Origin: Aminithiophilus ramosus
Lineage (GTDB): Bacteria; Synergistota; Synergistia; Synergistales; Aminithiophilaceae
Length of the DNA: 64,000 bases
Reading direction: 5' to 3'
NCBI RefSeq assembly: GCF_018069705.1
Contig: NZ_CP072943.1
Location: 124,001-188,000 of the forward strand
Shown here: positions 27,496 to 36,903 of the stretch, in pieces
Layout: every line of letters begins with the position of its first letter
Position numbering within the stretch: position 1 is the stretch's first letter
The notes under the pieces: model-generated
Seen by the model: only the letters and a program-made list of their open reading frames with translations
Databases searched by the model: none
What the model was told of the DNA's origin: nothing
Translations under genes and position numbers: made by a program

Positions 27496-29223
27496 ATGTC
27501 TCTGACCCTTGAAGGCGTTGTCCTCTCTCCCGGCATCGGCATCGGTCCCGTCCTTCCCCTCGTTCCTCTGGCCTTCGTCGAGACGGGCTCTCTCCTTTCC
27601 GAGGAGGAGCGCGGTGCCGAGCTCGGGCGCCTCGAGGAGGCCCTGAATCGGGCCGAGGCCGATCTGGTTCGTCTCCAGGCCCAGGCGGAGAAGACCTTGG
27701 GGGCCGACAAGGCCGCCCTCTTCTCGGCCCATCGCCTCATGCTCCGCGACCCCATGCTCGTCGGGGCCGTCCGGGAGGCCGTCGCCGGAGGCCGGAGCGC
27801 CTCCGACGCCGTCGTCGTCAAGACGGCCGAGATCCGGGCCCTCTTCGAGGCCCTTCCCGATCCCTACCTGAAGGAGCGGGCCGCCGACGTCGACGATGTG
27901 GGGCGCCGTCTCTTCCGGGCCCTCACCGGCCACGTCGACCCCTCCGATCTGGCCGGCCGGGAGGGCGGCCCCTTCGTCGTCGTCGCCCGCGATCTGACGC
28001 CTTCCGACACGGCCCTTCTCGACCCCTCCAGGGTGGTCGCCCTCGTCACCGAAGAGGGCGGTCCCACGAGTCACACGGCCATCATCGCCCAGTCCCTGGC
28101 CATTCCCGCCCTTTCGGCCGTCGCCGGGGCCCTGGGGCGCCTGATCGAGGGGACCGTCGTCATCGTCGACGGCCTGAAGGGGGAGGTCGTCGTCGCCCCC
28201 GACGAGGCGGCTCTCGACGCCGGGCGCCGGGCTGCCGCCCTCTTCGCCGAGGAGCGCCGCCAGGCCGAGGCGCTGCGGGACCTTCCCGCCGTCAGCGCCG
28301 ACGGAGTCGCCCTCCCTCTCTGGGGCAACATCGCCCGCCCCGACGGAGCGGGCGAGATCCTCTCCAGAGGAGGCGACGGCGTCGGGCTCTTCCGGACGGA
28401 GTTTCTCTACATGGGGCGCGACGAGGCGCCGACGGAGGAGGAACAGCTCGCCGCCTACGCCGAGGCCCTGACGGTCCTGTCTCCCCGTCCCGTGACGATC
28501 CGCACCCTCGACGCGGGAGGCGACAAGGAGATTCCCTATCTCGCCTCTCTCGTCGGGCACGAGGCCAACCCTTTCCTGGGCTACCGCGCCATCCGCCTCT
28601 GTCTCGACCACCCCGAGCTCTTCAAGGTCCAGCTCCGGGCCCTCCTCCGGGCGGCCGTGGCGGGCAATCTCTGGCTCATGTTCCCCATGGTCGTCGACGC
28701 CGAGGAGCTGAGGGCGGCCAAGGCCCTTCTCGACGTCTGCGCCGCCGAGCTGGAGGCCGAGGGGCTCGAATGGGCCCGGCCCGCCAAGGTGGGCGTCATG
28801 ATCGAGACGCCCGGTGCCCTTCTCATGGCCGATCTCCTGGCCAGGGAGGTCGATTTCTTCTCCGTCGGCACCAACGATCTCACTCAGTACCTTCTCGCCG
28901 CCGATCGGATGAACCCCCGGCTGAAGCGTCTCCAGGACCCCTTCCATCCGGCGGTGATCCGGGGGCTCTCTGTCGTGGCCCGGGCCGCGGCCGCGGCTGG
29001 CATCGACCTGGGCATGTGCGGCGAGATGGCCGGCGATCCGCTGGCCATCCCCCTCCTGGCGGCTCTGGGCTTCCGCGAACTTTCGATGACGCCGGCGCGG
29101 ATCCCCGCAGCCAAGAAAGTCCTGCGGAGCCTCTCCGTCGCCGAGGCGGGAAAAAGGCTCGACGAGGTGCTGAAGGCGGTGACGACGGCCGAGGTCCGGT
29201 CCCTGCTGGCATCGTGGCCCTGA
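27496..29223 (+). CDS. ptsI: Phosphoenolpyruvate-protein phosphotransferase (PTS enzyme I)
   Basis: Enzyme I starts the PTS phosphate relay, passing phosphate from PEP to HPr. The 575 residues have the phosphohistidine motif EEGGPTSHTAIIAQS (His193), the PEP-domain segments LFRTEFLYMGRDEAPTEEEQ and RTLDAGGDKEIPYL, FFSVGTNDLTQYLLAADRMN and the catalytic cysteine in LGMCGEMAGDP. ATG at 27496 follows AAAGAGGTGA. No HPr or enzyme II gene lies in the window, so a carbohydrate PTS cannot be inferred; a regulatory role or a distant HPr is possible. Confidence 0.95.
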   Translation: MSLTLEGVVLSPGIGIGPVLPLVPLAFVETGSLLSEEERGAELGRLEEALNRAEADLVRLQAQAEKTLGADKAALFSAHRLMLRDPMLVGAVREAVAGGRSASDAVVVKTAEIRALFEALPDPYLKERAADVDDVGRRLFRALTGHVDPSDLAGREGGPFVVVARDLTPSDTALLDPSRVVALVTEEGGPTSHTAIIAQSLAIPALSAVAGALGRLIEGTVVIVDGLKGEVVVAPDEAALDAGRRAAALFAEERRQAEALRDLPAVSADGVALPLWGNIARPDGAGEILSRGGDGVGLFRTEFLYMGRDEAPTEEEQLAAYAEALTVLSPRPVTIRTLDAGGDKEIPYLASLVGHEANPFLGYRAIRLCLDHPELFKVQLRALLRAAVAGNLWLMFPMVVDAEELRAAKALLDVCAAELEAEGLEWARPAKVGVMIETPGALLMADLLAREVDFFSVGTNDLTQYLLAADRMNPRLKRLQDPFHPAVIRGLSVVARAAAAAGIDLGMCGEMAGDPLAIPLLAALGFRELSMTPARIPAAKKVLRSLSVAEAGKRLDEVLKAVTTAEVRSLLASWP

Positions 29224-29245
29224 GGGGCTTGAACCGTCGTCGCCC

Positions 29246-30331
29246 ATGAGAGTCCCACTCCGTCTGCTCCTCGTCGCCCTCGTCTTTTCGGCCCTTTTCC
29301 TCTTTTTCGGTCTCCTCTCGAGACGGACGGTTACGATAGGCGTCCTCTTCTGCGACGTCCCGCCCCATCTGACGACAGAGGCGGACATGGTCTCGACGGC
29401 ACAGGCCTACGTCGACTGGTACAACCGTCGAGGCGGCGCGGTGCGCCTCCGCCTGGAGGTGGCCCCCTACGGACGCGATCCCAGCGAGGCCCTGGCGAGG
29501 CTGCGCGTCCGCGGTGCCTCCGTCGTCCTCGGCGCCTCCACCTCGGAGCTGGCCCTGGCGGCGGCACCCGTTGCCGAGGCGATGGGCCTGTCCCTGGTCA
29601 GTCCCACGGCCCAGGCCGAGGAGCTCGGCGGCCGGCGGGACGCCTTTTTTCGGGTCCAGCACGCCCTGAACCGCAACGCGGAGCGTACGGCGGCCCTCCT
29701 GCGCCATCTCAAGGCGAATCGCGTCGTCGCCTTCGTCTCGTGCCACAACGAGGCTTACGCCCGGGAGACGGTGCTCCGGGTGACCCAGGACAGCGGCCTT
29801 TCCGTCGACATCCTGCCCGCCGAAGGGGCCTACGAGGCGCGCCAGGCCCGGATGGAGGCCTACGGCGATCCTCCCTCCGTGGTCTGGGTCGTCGCCCACC
29901 CCGAGACGAGCTTCTGGCTCTGCCGCCAGATCGGCGACGTCTGGCCCCGGTCGAAGCTGCTCCTGTCGATGTGGTCCCTCTCGAGCGGCCACGAGAGGCT
30001 GGAGGAGATCGAAGGGCTCTCCTTCCACTTCGTGGAGAACGTCGATCCCTGGAGCGAAGAGGAGGGGGCCTTCGGGGCCTTCCTGCGCGAAAACTACCGC
30101 CGCCGGCCCAGTCTCCTCCTTCGCTACACGGCCCTGGCCCTGGATCTCATCGTCGCCGCCGCCGAGGAGGGGAGCGTCACCGGTGAGGACTTCCGCAGCG
30201 CCCTCGCCCCACGCCTCCTCCGGCGAGAGGGGGCGGAGGCCGTTGTCGACGCGTGGGGCGACCGAGTGGGGCGGCCCCGCGTCTTCCGGCGCGCCGAAGG
30301 CCGCGTCGAGGAAGTGGCCCTGCCGTGGTGA
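29246..30331 (+). CDS. Membrane-anchored periplasmic-binding-like protein (type I fold)
   Basis: A 361-residue protein with an N-terminal hydrophobic anchor (RLLLVALVFSALFLFFG) and a type I periplasmic-binding fold like that of branched-chain amino-acid receptors (TVTIGVLFCDVPPHL, VVLGASTSELALAAAPVAE, FFRVQHALNRNAERTAALL). Its stop overlaps the GTG of the following HD-GYP protein, so it is probably a sensor feeding that enzyme rather than a transport component; no permease is nearby. Ligand unknown. Confidence 0.75.
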   Translation: MRVPLRLLLVALVFSALFLFFGLLSRRTVTIGVLFCDVPPHLTTEADMVSTAQAYVDWYNRRGGAVRLRLEVAPYGRDPSEALARLRVRGASVVLGASTSELALAAAPVAEAMGLSLVSPTAQAEELGGRRDAFFRVQHALNRNAERTAALLRHLKANRVVAFVSCHNEAYARETVLRVTQDSGLSVDILPAEGAYEARQARMEAYGDPPSVVWVVAHPETSFWLCRQIGDVWPRSKLLLSMWSLSSGHERLEEIEGLSFHFVENVDPWSEEEGAFGAFLRENYRRRPSLLLRYTALALDLIVAAAEEGSVTGEDFRSALAPRLLRREGAEAVVDAWGDRVGRPRVFRRAEGRVEEVALPW

Positions 30332-32448
30332 CGCTGGACTCCTTCCGCCGCCGTCTTCTGGCCGCCTCGCTCCTCCTCGTCGCGGTCTTTTCCTCCCTCT
30401 TCCTCCTCTGGCGCCGCGACCTCGCCCGCGGGGAGAGGGAGCAGGCCCTCGAGAGACGTCTGGCTCTCATGGGGCGGGACGTCCTTCAGACCGTCGACTT
30501 CCACCGGCGCCTCCTCCAGGGGATGAGCCACGTCGGCTTCGACGCCCGCGCTTTCGACGGCCTCTCCCCCTCCCTCTGTCCCTTCCTGGTCCGCACCGAC
30601 GTGGAGGGGCGGATCGCCGAGAGCTATCGCGGCCCTTTGGGACGGGGGGCACGGCTGCCTCTCGACCTCCTCTCGACCCCCCTTGCGGCGACGTCCCTTC
30701 TCGACGAGAGGGGACGTCCCCTCGTCGTCCTGGCCCATCCCGTCGGCACCGAGGGGTGGGTCGTGGCCGGTTTCTCCCCTTCCGCTCTCTTCTCCCGCCA
30801 GGATAGGCTCCGCCAGGGCGAGTGGGCCCTTCTCCTCTCGCCCGAGGGGCGGGTCCTCGTCTCCATGGGCGAGGCCTCCCTCTTCCCCTTCGGGGCCACG
30901 ATGCCGACGGAACTCCTCCTTTCCCCCCGGTCGACGCGGACCTGGCTCGGCGTCCTTCAGCACTTCCTCGTCCTTCCCCTTCCCGGCGAGGATTTCTTCG
31001 TCGCCGTCGGCTATCCCGAGTCGCTGATCTGGCAGGAGGCGCTGGACAGGGGGCTCGCCGCCGGAGGGGCCGTCGCCCTCGGCGCCCTCTCCGTCCTGAT
31101 CCTGATCTTCCCCCTCTTCTCCTCGGTGCTGACCTCTCTGACTTCCCTCTCGACGTCGCTTGTGGAGGCCGAGGGAACTCTGACCCGCGCCCCCGATCCC
31201 GTAGAGGCCATGGAGATCCTCCGCGAGCTTGGACGGCGGGAGCTTCCCCTGGCGCGTTTTGCCGAATTCCAGGCCATCGAGGTCTCCTTCGGACGCCTTC
31301 TCGAGGCCGTCGCCCGCGAGGGGGAGGAGCTCGCCGGTCTCTACGAGGAGGCCTCGGCCATGGAAGAGGAGCTCTCCGATTCGAACCGGCGCCTGACGCG
31401 GGCCATGGATCGTCTCGGTGCCCTCCTCGACCTCTCGCGGGAGACGCAGAGCGCCGGCGATCTCGACGGAGCGGCCGACGGCGTGGCCCGCGAGCTGGGG
31501 CGCCTCTTCGGGAGTCCCTTCACGGCCATCGTCGCCCTGCGATCGGGCGAGCCCTTTATCTGGAGCTGGGCCGGCCGACCGGAGCTGAGGGAAGAGCTCG
31601 TCGATTCCCTGCGCGTCGCCTCTCCTGGGGGGCTCTTCTCCCGCTTTTCCGTCGCCTCCCGCCAGGGGCTCAAGTTCTTCCAGTTTCCCGTCCGGACGCT
31701 GCGGCGTCTCGTCGGAGGCGTCGTCGTCGTCCTCCCCGCCGAGGGGGACGAGGAGGGGCTGCGGGAGACGATGGAGCCCTTCCTCTCCCATCTGGCCGGC
31801 CTTCTCCATTCCAGGGCCATGTTCGTCGAGGTCAAGGAGGCCTATCACGACGTCTCGATCCGGATGCAGGTCTTCACCCAGGCCTACCACGAGGAGACGG
31901 GGGCCCATCTGGGCCGTATCGGCGACTATGCCCTTCTCTTCGGCTCCGAGCTGGGCCTTTCCGACGACTACCTGTCGGACCTGAGGGCCTTCAGCCAGCT
32001 CCACGACGTGGGCAAGCTCCGGGTGCCCCAGGCGATCCTCTCCAAGCCGTCGGCCCTGACGGAAGAGGAGTTCGAGATCGTCAAGGGCCATACCCTCTGG
32101 GGAGCGGAGATCCTGGGCGACTCTCCCTGGTTTTCCATGGCCCGCGACATCTGCCTGGGCCATCACGAGCGCTGGTGCGGCGGGGGCTACCCCCGAGGTC
32201 TGTCGGGCGAGGCCATCCCCCTGGCGGCGCGCATCGTCAGCCTCTGCGACGTCTACGACGCCCTCCGGTCCCGCCGGAGCTACAAGCCCCCCTTCAGCCA
32301 CGAGCGGGCCCTCCGGATCATCCTCGAAGGGGACGGCCGCGTCGAGCCCGACTACTTCGACCCCAGGCTCCTCGAGATCCTCCGCCGCCGCGGCGACGAT
32401 CTGGCCCGCCTTTTCGAGAGCCGCCCCGACGAGACGCCTCAGGAATGA
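30328..32448 (+). CDS. Membrane HD-GYP domain protein, probable c-di-GMP phosphodiesterase
   Basis: A 706-residue signalling enzyme. It has a TM helix near residues 10-28, an extracytoplasmic region of about 200 residues, a second TM near 240-260, a coiled segment, a GAF-like region (about 370-510) and a C-terminal HD-GYP domain. Catalytic marks are intact: LHDVGKLRVPQAILSKP, KGHTLWGAEIL, HHERWCGGGYPRGLSGEAI and LCDVYDALRSRRSYK. GTG at 30328 overlaps the upstream stop (GTGA). It likely lowers c-di-GMP in response to the partner binding protein. Confidence 0.9.
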   Translation: MTLDSFRRRLLAASLLLVAVFSSLFLLWRRDLARGEREQALERRLALMGRDVLQTVDFHRRLLQGMSHVGFDARAFDGLSPSLCPFLVRTDVEGRIAESYRGPLGRGARLPLDLLSTPLAATSLLDERGRPLVVLAHPVGTEGWVVAGFSPSALFSRQDRLRQGEWALLLSPEGRVLVSMGEASLFPFGATMPTELLLSPRSTRTWLGVLQHFLVLPLPGEDFFVAVGYPESLIWQEALDRGLAAGGAVALGALSVLILIFPLFSSVLTSLTSLSTSLVEAEGTLTRAPDPVEAMEILRELGRRELPLARFAEFQAIEVSFGRLLEAVAREGEELAGLYEEASAMEEELSDSNRRLTRAMDRLGALLDLSRETQSAGDLDGAADGVARELGRLFGSPFTAIVALRSGEPFIWSWAGRPELREELVDSLRVASPGGLFSRFSVASRQGLKFFQFPVRTLRRLVGGVVVVLPAEGDEEGLRETMEPFLSHLAGLLHSRAMFVEVKEAYHDVSIRMQVFTQAYHEETGAHLGRIGDYALLFGSELGLSDDYLSDLRAFSQLHDVGKLRVPQAILSKPSALTEEEFEIVKGHTLWGAEILGDSPWFSMARDICLGHHERWCGGGYPRGLSGEAIPLAARIVSLCDVYDALRSRRSYKPPFSHERALRIILEGDGRVEPDYFDPRLLEILRRRGDDLARLFESRPDETPQE

Positions 32449-32570
32449 GGCGCCTCGGGCCGGCCCGTCCCGACAGGGGCACCTCGAAGGCCTGAAGCCC
32501 GCCTGCGACGGTGCTTTTTCGCTCCGCCGCCCTTTCCCGCGTCTTTTCGCCCCTGGCCTCAGAAAACCGG

Positions 32571-32615
32571 AAAAAGGAGTCAGGTGCCCCCGGGGGCTCC
32601 TGACTCCTTTTTTTT
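32571..32615 (+). terminator. Strong rho-independent terminator
   Basis: AAAAAGGAGTCAGG (32571-32584) pairs with CCTGACTCCTTTTT (32599-32612), with an inner CCCCCGGGGG stem and a run of eight T, after the HD-GYP gene. Confidence 0.92.
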
Positions 32616-32629
32616 CGTCCTTCTCAGGC

Positions 32630-32666
32630 ACGGTGCCCGTCGCCCCTTCCAGGCGACGGGCACCGT
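32630..32666 (-). terminator. Terminator of the chemoreceptor gene
   Basis: A 15-bp perfect stem (ACGGTGCCCGTCGCC and complement, 7-base loop) begins 3 bp after the chemoreceptor stop. The T-run follows after 14 bases on the minus strand. Confidence 0.65.
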
Positions 32667-32668
32667 CT

Positions 32669-34720
32669 TCAGCGCCGGCTGCGGACCGGCACCAGACCGG
32701 AGGCGGTTTCGGCTTCGAGGCGGAAGCGCTTCAGAAGGTCCTGCAGCTCCCGGGCCGTCGCGGAGAGGGTCTGGGCCTCCTGGGCGATCGACTCCGAGGC
32801 ATGGGACGTCTCCTCCGTCGACTTGCGGACGTTCTCGACGGTGGTCGTCAGGGCTCCCGTGCTCTTGGCGACGGAATCGACGGCCGTCGCCATCTCGCCG
32901 CTGGCGGCGGCCTGCTCCTGGGCGACGGCGGCGAGGTTCTGCATGGCGTCGAGGGTCTTTGCGATCTCGCTGACGCTCTGCTTGAGATCTTCCTGGGCCT
33001 TCTTCGCCCTGAGGACGGTCTCCTTCAGGATCTCCGTTGCCTGCCTGGAGGCGGCGACGGAGCTGGCCGAATGTTCGCGAAGGGTGACGATGAGGGTGTC
33101 GATCTCCTTGGCGGCATGGCCCGACTCCTCGGCGAGCTTGCGGACCTCTTCGGCGACGACGGCAAAGCCTCGTCCGTGTTCTCCGGCCCGGGCCGCCTCG
33201 ATGGCGGCGTTGAGAGCCAGGAGGTTGGTCTGGTCGGCGATGGAGGTGATGGACGTGACAAATCCCGTGATCTTCTGGACGGCCTCCTCGAGAAGGGCCG
33301 CCTTGCCGACGTTCTCGGCCGAGGCCGCCTCGACCTTGACGATATCGGCGATGACGTTTCGGACCTCCTCGAAGGCGCCTTCGGTGATGGCCTGGGTCCT
33401 GGCGGCCCCGTCGGCCCCCTCCGTGGCCGCCTGAGCCGTGGCGTGAGCCGATCCGGAGATCTCCTCCACGCCGGCGTTGGCCTCCTCCAGGGCTGCGGCG
33501 TTCGATTCGAACTGGCCGGCCATGTGGTCCATCGAGCCCCGGACCTCCTCCATGGAGGCGACGGTCTCCTCGGAAAAGGCAGCCAGCGACTCGGCCCGGC
33601 TCAGGGTCTGATGGGCCGAGTCGTCGGCCTTCTCGACGAGATTCCTCAGGCCCCCGATCATGCCGTTCAGGGCCGTGCCGATGCGGTCGAGCTCGTCGCG
33701 GTCCCGTCCCTCGTACCGGGCCGTCAGGTCGCCCTCGCTGACTCGGGCCGTCGTGGCCAGGAGGCGGGCCAGAGACTTCTGGATGCCCCGGGAGATGGCG
33801 ATGATAAGGGCGAGGGCGATGGCGAGGGCCAGGACTCCCAGCAGGATCTGGATCCGCGTCAGGGCCGCCACGGCGGCCTGGATTTCGGCGACGGGGTAGA
33901 AGAGGCCGAGGAAGAGCCCCTTGTCGGTGGGCGAGTAGAAAAGGCGCCTCGTCTGGCCGTCGGCGTTGGACCGGTAGTCTCCGAAGCCGCTCCGGCCGGC
34001 CAGGATCTGGCGGCCGAGGCCCGCGAGCTCGTCGGTGATGACGGAAGAGGTCGTGGTGATGTTCTCCTTCATGATCCAGTCCTCGAAGGGGGCGGCGATG
34101 ACGTTGCCCGAGGCGTCGAAGAGGATGCCGAAGCCCTTGTCCAGGATCTTCTGGTCGACGACGAAGGCGCTCAGGGCCGAAGTGTCGACGTCGAGGGCGA
34201 CGACGCCGACGAGCTGGCCTTCCTCCCTGTAGGGCATGGCCAGGCTGATGATCATCTTGCCCGTGATCCCGTCCAGATAGGGGTCGGTGATGATGATCCT
34301 GCTGCTGTCGACGGCCTGGCGGTACCAGGAGCGCACCTTGGGATCGTAGTCGGCCGGCGGGACCCAGCCCGTCCCGTCGGCGAAACTGCGGTCCTCGAAG
34401 GCAAGGTAGACGTCCTGGACGCCGAAGTGCTTGTTGATCTCGGTGTAGCGGGCCATGTAGGGCTGAAGCTCGGGTGCCGTAAGGCCTCTGCCGGCCTCGC
34501 GGAGATGGAGAACGCCCTCGTTGACGTTGGCGAGGATCAGCTCGAGGCGCTCGAAGTAGAGGGAGACGCCATGCCCCACGACGGAGGCCGTCTCGACGCC
34601 GACGGAATTGAGCTGCCCCTCCATGGCGGAGCGGCTTTTCACGTAGCCCGTGACGGCCATGGCGCCGATGAGGAGGACGATGGTCAGGGCCATGGCCCAG
34701 AGCTTGTTGCGGATCGTCAT
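32669..34720 (-). CDS. Methyl-accepting chemotaxis protein with dCache_1 sensor, probable amino-acid receptor
   Basis: A 683-residue chemoreceptor: TM1 about 7-26, outside dCache_1 domain about 30-280, TM2 about 283-305, HAMP, and signalling domain with the canonical [20 protein letters not shown] tip. The sensor contains [12 protein letters not shown], then [20 protein letters not shown] and [10 protein letters not shown]-x-W-Y, the later Tyr and the final Asp correspond to the conserved amino-acid-binding motif described for dCache_1 domains, so an amino-acid ligand is likely (inference from the motif). Single gene. Confidence 0.93.
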   Translation of the reverse strand: MTIRNKLWAMALTIVLLIGAMAVTGYVKSRSAMEGQLNSVGVETASVVGHGVSLYFERLELILANVNEGVLHLREAGRGLTAPELQPYMARYTEINKHFGVQDVYLAFEDRSFADGTGWVPPADYDPKVRSWYRQAVDSSRIIITDPYLDGITGKMIISLAMPYREEGQLVGVVALDVDTSALSAFVVDQKILDKGFGILFDASGNVIAAPFEDWIMKENITTTSSVITDELAGLGRQILAGRSGFGDYRSNADGQTRRLFYSPTDKGLFLGLFYPVAEIQAAVAALTRIQILLGVLALAIALALIIAISRGIQKSLARLLATTARVSEGDLTARYEGRDRDELDRIGTALNGMIGGLRNLVEKADDSAHQTLSRAESLAAFSEETVASMEEVRGSMDHMAGQFESNAAALEEANAGVEEISGSAHATAQAATEGADGAARTQAITEGAFEEVRNVIADIVKVEAASAENVGKAALLEEAVQKITGFVTSITSIADQTNLLALNAAIEAARAGEHGRGFAVVAEEVRKLAEESGHAAKEIDTLIVTLREHSASSVAASRQATEILKETVLRAKKAQEDLKQSVSEIAKTLDAMQNLAAVAQEQAAASGEMATAVDSVAKSTGALTTTVENVRKSTEETSHASESIAQEAQTLSATARELQDLLKRFRLEAETASGLVPVRSRR

Positions 34721-35183
34721 ATCCGTTCCTCTCCTTTCACGTCTCTTCCGTGTTGCCTGAGCCGAATCGCAGGAGGTTCTCCACAGGGAACAGACGTCGG
34801 GGATGGCGCCTCACGGAGCCGAGGAGGCTGCGGGGAGCGCGTGCGGTTTCAATATCGACGGAGCGAAAAACAAACGCGATGGGATTAGGAACGGGTGATT
34901 TCCGTGACTCTCCTCGCCTCGCCGACGCCGCCGGGAAGGTTTCTCGCTTTGTTCACCTCCCATCGATCATAAAGATACCCCGAAGCCTGAACCGGAAATC
35001 GAATCCGGTTGAAACCCCGGGGTGGGAAGAAACGGGAGAGCCCGAACGGCGCTCTGAGCTCATCGGATATTGCCGTTTTTTCTGCGGCGGTGCCGCCTCC
35101 TGACCCTGCGGCCTCAAGCAGAGGTGCGTCCTGCTGCCCGTGTCCCTCCTTCCGTCTCCGGGGGGACCGCTGCGGCCTGCCCG
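34721..35183. other. Intergenic region upstream of a chemoreceptor
   Basis: This 463-bp stretch has moderately AT-rich segments around 34860 and 34960-34990 that probably contain the chemoreceptor promoter. I find no convincing gene, repeat copy or strong terminator in it. Confidence 0.5.
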
Positions 35184-36023
35184 TCAGAGTTCGATCTCCT
35201 TCAGGTTCGTCTGGGCCCGGACGATGGAGGAGATGATGGCCGTCATGGAGTCGAAGCGGTGGATGGCCTCTTCGAGGACGACGACGGAGTGGGCCATCTC
35301 CTCCGAGCCCTCGTCGACCTGGGCGCCGGAGCGCTCCATGATGTCGGTGATGCGGCCCATGAAGGCCTGATTCTGGTCGAGGAAGGCCATGAAGGTGTCC
35401 AGCGAGTTGCGGATGACGCCGAACATCTCGCTCACCCGCTGGACGTTCTCGACGGCGAGCGTCACCGACTGGGAGATCTCGCCCACCTGGGAGGAGATGG
35501 CCTCCGACGAGACCTTCGTCTCGACGGCCAGCTTCTGGACCTCGGAGGCGACGATGGCGAAGCCCCGGCCGTGCTCGCCGGCCCGGGCCGCCTCGATGGA
35601 GGCGTTGAGGGCCAGGAGGTTCGTCTGCTTGGCGATGTTCTGGATCGCCTTGGACATCTTTTCGATTTCCTTGAAGGAGTTGAGCGTTTCGAAGGTGGCC
35701 TTGACGGTGGCGTTGACGTCGTCGGTCATGTTGGCCAGATCCGTTCCGGAGCGCTGAAGCTCGGTCTCGAGGCGGCGGTGGAGGGTGTTGATGGCCTCGA
35801 CGCCCTTGCGGGCCTCGTCGCTGCTGGAGGCGAATTCGGCGACGGTGCGCCGCAGCTTGCCCGACAGCTCGCGGAAGCGGCCCGAGATGTGGCTCAGCTC
35901 CTTTTGGACGGCGACGACGCGACGGACGAGGACGGTGTCGAGCTTGGCCATGAAGGAGTTGAGGATCGAGCCGGCGAAAAAGGCCGAGGAGAGGGCCTTG
36001 ATGAGCTTTTTCTGCGTCGTCAT
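35184..36023 (-). CDS. Cytoplasmic (soluble) methyl-accepting chemotaxis protein
   Basis: A 279-residue receptor without membrane helices or HAMP. Most of it is a chemoreceptor signalling coiled coil with the tip [20 protein letters not shown] and [19 protein letters not shown]. It follows the di-iron ODP gene with a 9-bp gap. In Treponema denticola an ODP protein and a soluble receptor form an oxygen/iron-sensing pair, and the arrangement here is the same, so this is probably the ODP-responsive receptor that controls CheA in the cytoplasm. Confidence 0.88.
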   Translation of the reverse strand: MTTQKKLIKALSSAFFAGSILNSFMAKLDTVLVRRVVAVQKELSHISGRFRELSGKLRRTVAEFASSSDEARKGVEAINTLHRRLETELQRSGTDLANMTDDVNATVKATFETLNSFKEIEKMSKAIQNIAKQTNLLALNASIEAARAGEHGRGFAIVASEVQKLAVETKVSSEAISSQVGEISQSVTLAVENVQRVSEMFGVIRNSLDTFMAFLDQNQAFMGRITDIMERSGAQVDEGSEEMAHSVVVLEEAIHRFDSMTAIISSIVRAQTNLKEIEL

Positions 36024-36032
36024 GGCCCGCTC

Positions 36033-36830
36033 CTAGCGGCGCCCGGCCAGAGCCGGTGTCCCCTTGCCGAACCAGTCGTCGAGGGTGTCGACGCCGCAGC
36101 GCAGCTCCCGGAACCAGTTCAGGAAGCGCGTCGCCACCTCTTTTTTCATCACCGCTCCGTGCTGGGGCGCGATGGCCTCCAGGTCCAGCCGCCCCACCAG
36201 GTCGGCCCAGCGGCGGCAGGCGGCGTTGGAGGCCATGTAGCGCCGATGGAAGCCCTCCATGTACTTGACGTGGCTGTCGAAGTTCTCGGCGACGGGGTAG
36301 CGCTTTCCCGGCGGGAAGATGGCGGCGCCGATGTCGCCGGAGAAGAGGATTTTCGACTGCCTGTCGTAGGCGCAGAACTGGCCCGTCGAATGGAGGAAGT
36401 GGGCCGGGACCAGGTCGATGGCGGCGCCGCTTTTGAGGGTCAGGGAGCCGCCGTGGTCGGCGATGGGGGTGATTCGCTTCTGGTCGTAGATGCCGAAATG
36501 GGGAAGAAAGCGCGTCCAGAGGCCGCTGATGTGGACCTGGGCCCTGGGGGCGATGGAGAGCCAGAGGGTGATGCCCGACGAGACGTCGGGGTCCTGGTGG
36601 GAGTAGAAGATGTGGCGGATGTTCCCCAGGTCGACCCGTTCGGCCACGTTGGCCAGGACCTGGGGGAAGACGTGGGCCCCGCCGGGATCGAAGAGGACGG
36701 CCTCCTCTCCCGAGGTCAGAAGATACTGGTTGGTCTGGACGATGCCCTCTTCTTCCTGTTCCTCCCAGCCGAGGAGGAGAAAGGCGTGGCCTTTGTCCTC
36801 GTACAGGGGAAGGGTGGTGACGCTGGTCAT
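36033..36830 (-). CDS. Oxygen-binding di-iron protein (ODP), metallo-beta-lactamase fold
   Basis: A 265-residue metallo-beta-lactamase-fold protein related to the di-iron domain of flavodiiron proteins but lacking flavodoxin. Candidate iron ligands are in IFYSHQDPDVSSGI (His and Asp residues), FLHSTGQFCAYD, LFSGDIGAAIF and APQHGAVM. HxDPD replaces the HxExDH of enzymatic homologues, as in sensor ODPs. ATG at 36830 follows GAAGGAGGG. It lies directly before a soluble chemoreceptor, which supports a sensory rather than catalytic role. Confidence 0.82.
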   Translation of the reverse strand: MTSVTTLPLYEDKGHAFLLLGWEEQEEEGIVQTNQYLLTSGEEAVLFDPGGAHVFPQVLANVAERVDLGNIRHIFYSHQDPDVSSGITLWLSIAPRAQVHISGLWTRFLPHFGIYDQKRITPIADHGGSLTLKSGAAIDLVPAHFLHSTGQFCAYDRQSKILFSGDIGAAIFPPGKRYPVAENFDSHVKYMEGFHRRYMASNAACRRWADLVGRLDLEAIAPQHGAVMKKEVATRFLNWFRELRCGVDTLDDWFGKGTPALAGRR

Positions 36831-36903
36831 GGCGAGCCCTCCTTCGGGATGATCGATCGAAACGGTTCTTGGAACCTGATGATACGACGAAGGCGGAGGG
36901 ACT

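Noticed and set aside
25984..29388. 1,134-codon minus-strand open frame over cyuA and ptsI
   Set aside because: Antisense shadow of two well-identified genes, with composition typical of complement frames.
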